In this document: one piece after another, positions 5,369-7,720 of the stretch
Numbering within the stretch: position 1 is the first letter of the stretch
Layout of the letters: each line of letters begins with the position of its first letter
Assembly: GCA_002313795.1 (NCBI GenBank)
Contig: DCCL01000264.1
Span: forward strand, 6,633 to 14,352
DNA length: 7,720 bases
Direction of reading: 5' to 3'
Origin: Faecalibacterium prausnitzii
Lineage (GTDB): Bacteria; Bacillota; Clostridia; Oscillospirales; Ruminococcaceae
The notes under the pieces: generated by a model
Told to the model about the DNA's origin: nothing
What the model saw: the letters and a program-made list of their open reading frames with translations, nothing else
Database searches by the model: none
Translations under genes and position numbers: made by a program

Positions 5369-5377
5369 ATTATAGCA
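5369..5377 (-). promoter_or_regulatory. Extended -10 promoter at the edge of copy B, directed at the permease
   Basis: Minus strand reads TGCTATAAT, a perfect extended -10. The -35 position is weak (TTGCAT at 5391-5396, 16-nt spacer). The predicted start is near 5362, about 85 nt before the permease ATG. Most of the motif is repeat sequence: copy A has TGCTATAAA at the same edge. Confidence 0.55.
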
Positions 5378-5466
5378 ATCCAACTTTTTGATGCAACAAC
5401 AGCAACATTGGATTGCATATCGCAAATATCCTGTCCTGCTGTTGCACCGTTTCTTGATTTGCAATA
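5371..5466. repeat. Structured repeat, copy B
   Basis: Same orientation as copy A, 1238 bp away. Stem 1 is GCAATCCAA (5375-5383) with TTGGATTGC (5408-5416). Relative to copy A the sixth pair changes from T-A to C-G on both sides, a compensatory change, while the tenth pair is lost. Stem 2 is TATCGCAAAT (5418-5427) with ATTTGCAATA (5457-5466), 10 bp with one C/A mismatch. The loops are complementary over TGCAACA (5392-5398) and TGTTGCA (5440-5446). The spacing of the stem 1 arms is identical to copy A (42 nt end to end). Confidence 0.8.
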
Positions 5467-5514
5467 AAAGCGCAAACCGCTGCATTTCTTTTTCCTATCC
5501 TGTTTTTCTGCTTT

Positions 5515-6363
5515 TTACTTGATCAGCTCACCCTCGCAGGCAAGGATCTGGTCCAAAATCATCCGGGACACCCGGGCACCATAGACCATGGAAGGATGGT
5601 CGTTGTACTCGATGATATCATGGAAGTCCTTGTTCATCAGGACGATGACATATTCGCCATAAGGGGTGTGGATGATGCCGCCGTCGTTGCGGCAGGCGTT
5701 CATGCTGCCGCTCTTGCTGGCCACCCAGATGAGTTCCGGCTCCCCGGTCTCCTCGCAGTCCAGATAGAACTGGGGAAAATCGCGGGTCAGCATGGTATTG
5801 TAGTGCTGCTGTCGGAAGATAGCCAGCATCTCGGCGCTGGCCTCCGGGCTGACCAGAGTGCCTCTCGCCACCTGCGCGAACAGCGAAGCGTAATCCCGGG
5901 GCGTGGTGGTGCCCAGGTCATCGTAGATATCAAAGTGGAGGGGATTGTGGAGGACGGTGTGGGCAAAGCCCATCTCTTTGATGCAGGCGTTGATGGTGTC
6001 CAGCCCCAGATAATCGATGACCATATTGGTAGCGATGTTGTCGGAACAGATGATCATCATGGTGGCGGCATCTTTCACCTTCAGGCTGGCACCCACGCCC
6101 AGTGCGCGCAGCATGCCGGAACCGTCCACGAAGTGTTCTTTCTTGTAGGTGATCTTCTCTTCCAGGCTGGCTTTGCCCCGGCTGGCCTGCAAATAGAGCA
6201 CCGCCAGAATATATGCCTTGATGGTGGAGGCTGTCTCAAATTCCTCATCGGCCCCGATCTCCACCGTGTGGCCGCGGAGGTCGTCCACAAAGACGCTCAT
6301 CTTGCCCTGATAGGAGTACAGCTCTGCGGCAATGCGCTTTTCCAGCGTCATATTTTTATCCAT
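5515..6363 (-). CDS. Cytoplasmic serine hydrolase of the class A beta-lactamase fold
   Basis: Serine beta-lactamase-like protein, 282 residues. The three active-site motifs of the fold are present in order and at class A spacing: S46-T-I-K49, S107-D-N109 and K217-S-G219. The omega-loop glutamate (ExxLN, E166 in class A numbering) is not seen; the matching stretch reads LHNPLHFDIYDDLG. Efficient deacylation of beta-lactams is therefore doubtful, and resistance should not be assumed. There is no signal peptide (MDKNMTLEKR start), unlike secreted beta-lactamases, so it should act in the cytoplasm. Possible roles are a peptidase, esterase or amidase on peptide or cell-wall fragments. The start is supported by AAGGAG 8 nt upstream. 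It lies 30 nt after a dipeptidase gene, so the two are probably one operon. No intrinsic terminator was seen after it. Confidence 0.85.
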   Translation of the reverse strand: MDKNMTLEKRIAAELYSYQGKMSVFVDDLRGHTVEIGADEEFETASTIKAYILAVLYLQASRGKASLEEKITYKKEHFVDGSGMLRALGVGASLKVKDAATMMIICSDNIATNMVIDYLGLDTINACIKEMGFAHTVLHNPLHFDIYDDLGTTTPRDYASLFAQVARGTLVSPEASAEMLAIFRQQHYNTMLTRDFPQFYLDCEETGEPELIWVASKSGSMNACRNDGGIIHTPYGEYVIVLMNKDFHDIIEYNDHPSMVYGARVSRMILDQILACEGELIK

Positions 6364-6393
6364 TTTGGAATCTCCTTGTCGTTTTATACAGCG

Positions 6394-7398
6394 TTACAGG
6401 TTTTCTTCAAAGAACCGCTGTGCATTACGGTAGAAGATGGCTTCCACCTCGTCCTCAGTGAAGCCCTCCCGGCGGAGTGCATCGGTCAGAAGCGGGAGCT
6501 TGGAGCAATCATCCATTTCCAGATGCCCGCCGATGCCGTCAAAGTCGCTGCCCAGAGCGATCATCTGAATGCCGCCCACCTGCTTGAAATGGGCCGCGTG
6601 CTTTGCCATCAGAGCGGTGGTGCTGCGGCAGAGCTCTTCCTTCGGCTGGTTATCGAGGAAGCCGCAGCAGTAGTTCAGGCCCACAAGGCCGCCTTTGTTC
6701 GCCAGAGCACGGATCATCTCATCGGTGAGGTTGCGGCAGTGGGGCGCAAGGGTACGGCAGTTGGAGTGGCTGGCGGCAAAGGGGCGGGTAGAATGCTCGA
6801 TGACGTCCCAGAAGCCCTTATCGGACAGGTGGCTCACGTCCACGATCATATGCAGACGCTCCATTTCGGCCAGAAACTCAAAGCCCTTCTCTTTCAAACC
6901 CGTCTCCGTGTTGGGAGCACAGGGCCAGATGTCGTCGGTGCCTGCGCCGGGCACCACGTTGGGACTGGCAAGCTCATTCTCGTGGTTCCAGGTCAGGGTC
7001 ATCATCCGGACGCCCAGCTCATACATCCGGCGCAGCACGCCCACGCTGCCCTTGCAGCAGCCGCCCTCTTCAATGGTGAGCATTCCGCTGATTTTTCCGG
7101 CGGCGGCATTTTTGCGGATATCTGCGGGGACATACACCGGGGCGATATCCTCCGGGTATTTTTCCATGATACGCTTGAAGATATCGATCTCTTCCAGAGC
7201 CGTCACCAGCGGGTCGGCACCGGGGGTCTTATCGGCCAGATTGACAAAGGCGGCGAAGCACTGCAGCATATAGTCGCCTTTTTTCAGTTTCTGCAGGTCG
7301 ATATGCAGGTCATTCTGTGCAAAGCTCTTGGGGGCACCAGCTTTTTCGGCGTGGCGCAGCTCACTCAGGGTATCACAATGCAAGTCCCAGACTTTCAT
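6394..7398 (-). CDS. Membrane dipeptidase-family (renal dipeptidase-like, M19) zinc dipeptidase
   Basis: Metallopeptidase of family M19, which splits dipeptides, including some with D-residues, with a two-zinc centre on a TIM barrel. It has 334 residues, close to the bacterial norm. All expected metal ligands can be placed: H7 and D9 (DLHCDT), the bridging E111 (TIEEGG), H190 (VDVSH), H211 (ASHSN) and D285 (GSDFDG). No signal peptide or membrane anchor is present, so despite the family name it should be cytoplasmic. Two cysteine pairs (C114/C115 and C244/C245) lie outside the known ligand set. ATG at 7398 has GAGG 8 nt upstream. It is the first gene of a probable two-gene operon with the serine hydrolase, which fits a role in recycling or degrading peptides. 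Confidence 0.93.
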   Translation of the reverse strand: MKVWDLHCDTLSELRHAEKAGAPKSFAQNDLHIDLQKLKKGDYMLQCFAAFVNLADKTPGADPLVTALEEIDIFKRIMEKYPEDIAPVYVPADIRKNAAAGKISGMLTIEEGGCCKGSVGVLRRMYELGVRMMTLTWNHENELASPNVVPGAGTDDIWPCAPNTETGLKEKGFEFLAEMERLHMIVDVSHLSDKGFWDVIEHSTRPFAASHSNCRTLAPHCRNLTDEMIRALANKGGLVGLNYCCGFLDNQPKEELCRSTTALMAKHAAHFKQVGGIQMIALGSDFDGIGGHLEMDDCSKLPLLTDALRREGFTEDEVEAIFYRNAQRFFEENL

Positions 7399-7448
7399 AG
7401 TCTCTTCCTCATTTCATCATTTTGTTTGAGTTATTTCTACAGATAGTG

Positions 7449-7477
7449 ATAAGTTTTATTTTTATACAGAGATTCAA
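7449..7477 (-). promoter_or_regulatory. Possible weak promoter of the dipeptidase operon
   Basis: On the minus strand, TTGAAT (7472-7477) lies 17 nt from ACTTAT (7449-7454) in an AT-rich patch, about 50-80 nt before the dipeptidase ATG. The -10 match is poor and nearby alternatives such as TATCAC are equally possible, so only the general position is suggested. Confidence 0.3.
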
Positions 7478-7529
7478 GGGGTTTGGGGGTAACGTTCTGC
7501 TGGCGCGGGGTGGCTTTTGTTGAGATGAG

Positions 7530-7640
7530 CGGCTGCGCCCGCCTGTAGTGGGGTAGGTTTTCTGCTTGCAACAAGGTTTTTGTAAGGGGCACGGCATCTC
7601 CCGCCTGTAGCGGGGATTTGGCTTCTGCTGCCACAAGGTT
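7530..7640. repeat. Tandem imperfect direct repeat, two units, 62-bp period
   Basis: Units at 7530-7578 and 7592-7640 both contain CGGC, CCCGCCTGTAG, a GGGG run, a TTCTGCT segment and ACAAGGTT. CCCGCCTGTAG is identical at 7538-7548 and 7600-7610. In unit 2, CCCGC and GCGGG form a 5-bp stem around CTGTA; unit 1 has the weaker version with GTGGG. The units differ by several substitutions and small shifts, so they are old or functionally constrained. Confidence 0.6.
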
Positions 7641-7720
7641 GCTAATCGCTCCGCGGGGTGGAGGGTTCGCTGACGCGAAGGGTTAAATCGCTCTGAATGC
7701 AGAGATACGTTCTCTTTTGC

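Larger units (their letters stand above)
5345..5480. repeat. Outer inverted repeat enclosing copy B
   Basis: GCGGTTTGCG (5345-5354) and its exact reverse complement CGCAAACCGC (5471-5480) bracket copy B. Just inside, TATTGC (5357-5362) can pair with GCAATA (5461-5466), the last six bases of copy B. Nothing comparable flanks copy A. Confidence 0.55.
7399..7720. other. Intergenic stretch upstream of the dipeptidase operon, no gene seen
   Basis: The first 80 bp are AT-rich and probably hold the operon promoter. The remainder is GC-rich and carries the tandem repeat plus a small hairpin (TTCGC/GCGAA, 7666-7679). The short open frames present have no ribosome site or recognisable protein. The next gene must lie beyond the right edge. 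Confidence 0.6.

Noticed and set aside
5515..6363. Beta-lactam resistance gene
   Set aside because: The omega-loop glutamate is not seen and there is no export signal, so the fold alone does not support a resistance call.
5596..7446. Plus-strand open frame of 616 codons
   Set aside because: It runs antisense to the dipeptidase and serine hydrolase, both with complete catalytic motifs and good starts. The frame is open only because of GC-biased codons on the other strand.
7530..7640. CRISPR array
   Set aside because: Only two diverged units, a 13-bp gap instead of a spacer-length insert, and no cas genes.

Overview
The window looks chromosomal and comes from a GC-rich member of the Firmicutes (Clostridia). 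Protein style, strong AGGAGG-type ribosome sites, TTG/GTG starts and gene content suggest Faecalibacterium or another Oscillospiraceae/Ruminococcaceae genus. The genus is an inference, because no rRNA or other phylogenetic marker is complete here. No tRNA, rRNA, CRISPR array, prophage or recognisable transposase gene was seen.

Layout. (1) 1-1930, minus strand: the N-terminal part of the primary sigma factor rpoD (cut by the window edge), preceded by an SDR reductase with an 87-residue acidic, proline-rich N-terminal extension. The SDR starts at TTG behind a strong ribosome site and lies about 175 nt downstream of an extended -10 promoter. (2) 1941-2994, minus strand: a two-gene operon, a small CPBP intramembrane protease followed by tadA (tRNA adenosine deaminase). 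The two genes overlap by ATGA. The operon has its own promoter and ends in a terminator that looks bidirectional. (3) 3034-4131, plus strand: a DegV/FakB-type fatty-acid-binding protein, transcribed divergently from the protease, with a consensus promoter, a 14-bp palindrome in its leader and an intrinsic terminator. (4) 4133-5480: an accessory-looking segment. Two copies of a ~97-bp structured repeat in the same orientation flank a minus-strand TSUP (TauE/SafE) permease and a GC-rich stretch that may hold one small broken membrane-peptide frame. (5) 5515-7398, minus strand: a dipeptidase followed by a cytoplasmic serine hydrolase of the class A beta-lactamase fold, in one operon. (6) 7399-7720: non-coding, AT-rich next to the operon, then GC-rich with a tandem imperfect repeat.

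How the genes relate. Most are housekeeping or general metabolism: transcription initiation, tRNA editing, fatty-acid handling, transport and peptide breakdown. The dipeptidase and serine hydrolase are the only pair with an obvious shared theme (peptide or peptidoglycan fragment processing).

The most unusual signal is the repeat pair at 4133-4229 and 5371-5466. Each copy reads as two back-to-back hairpins, separated by about one base, whose loops are complementary to each other. One stem shows a compensatory base-pair change between the copies. The edge of the second copy carries a perfect extended -10 promoter pointing at the permease. This may be a small mobile, structured, promoter-bearing element.
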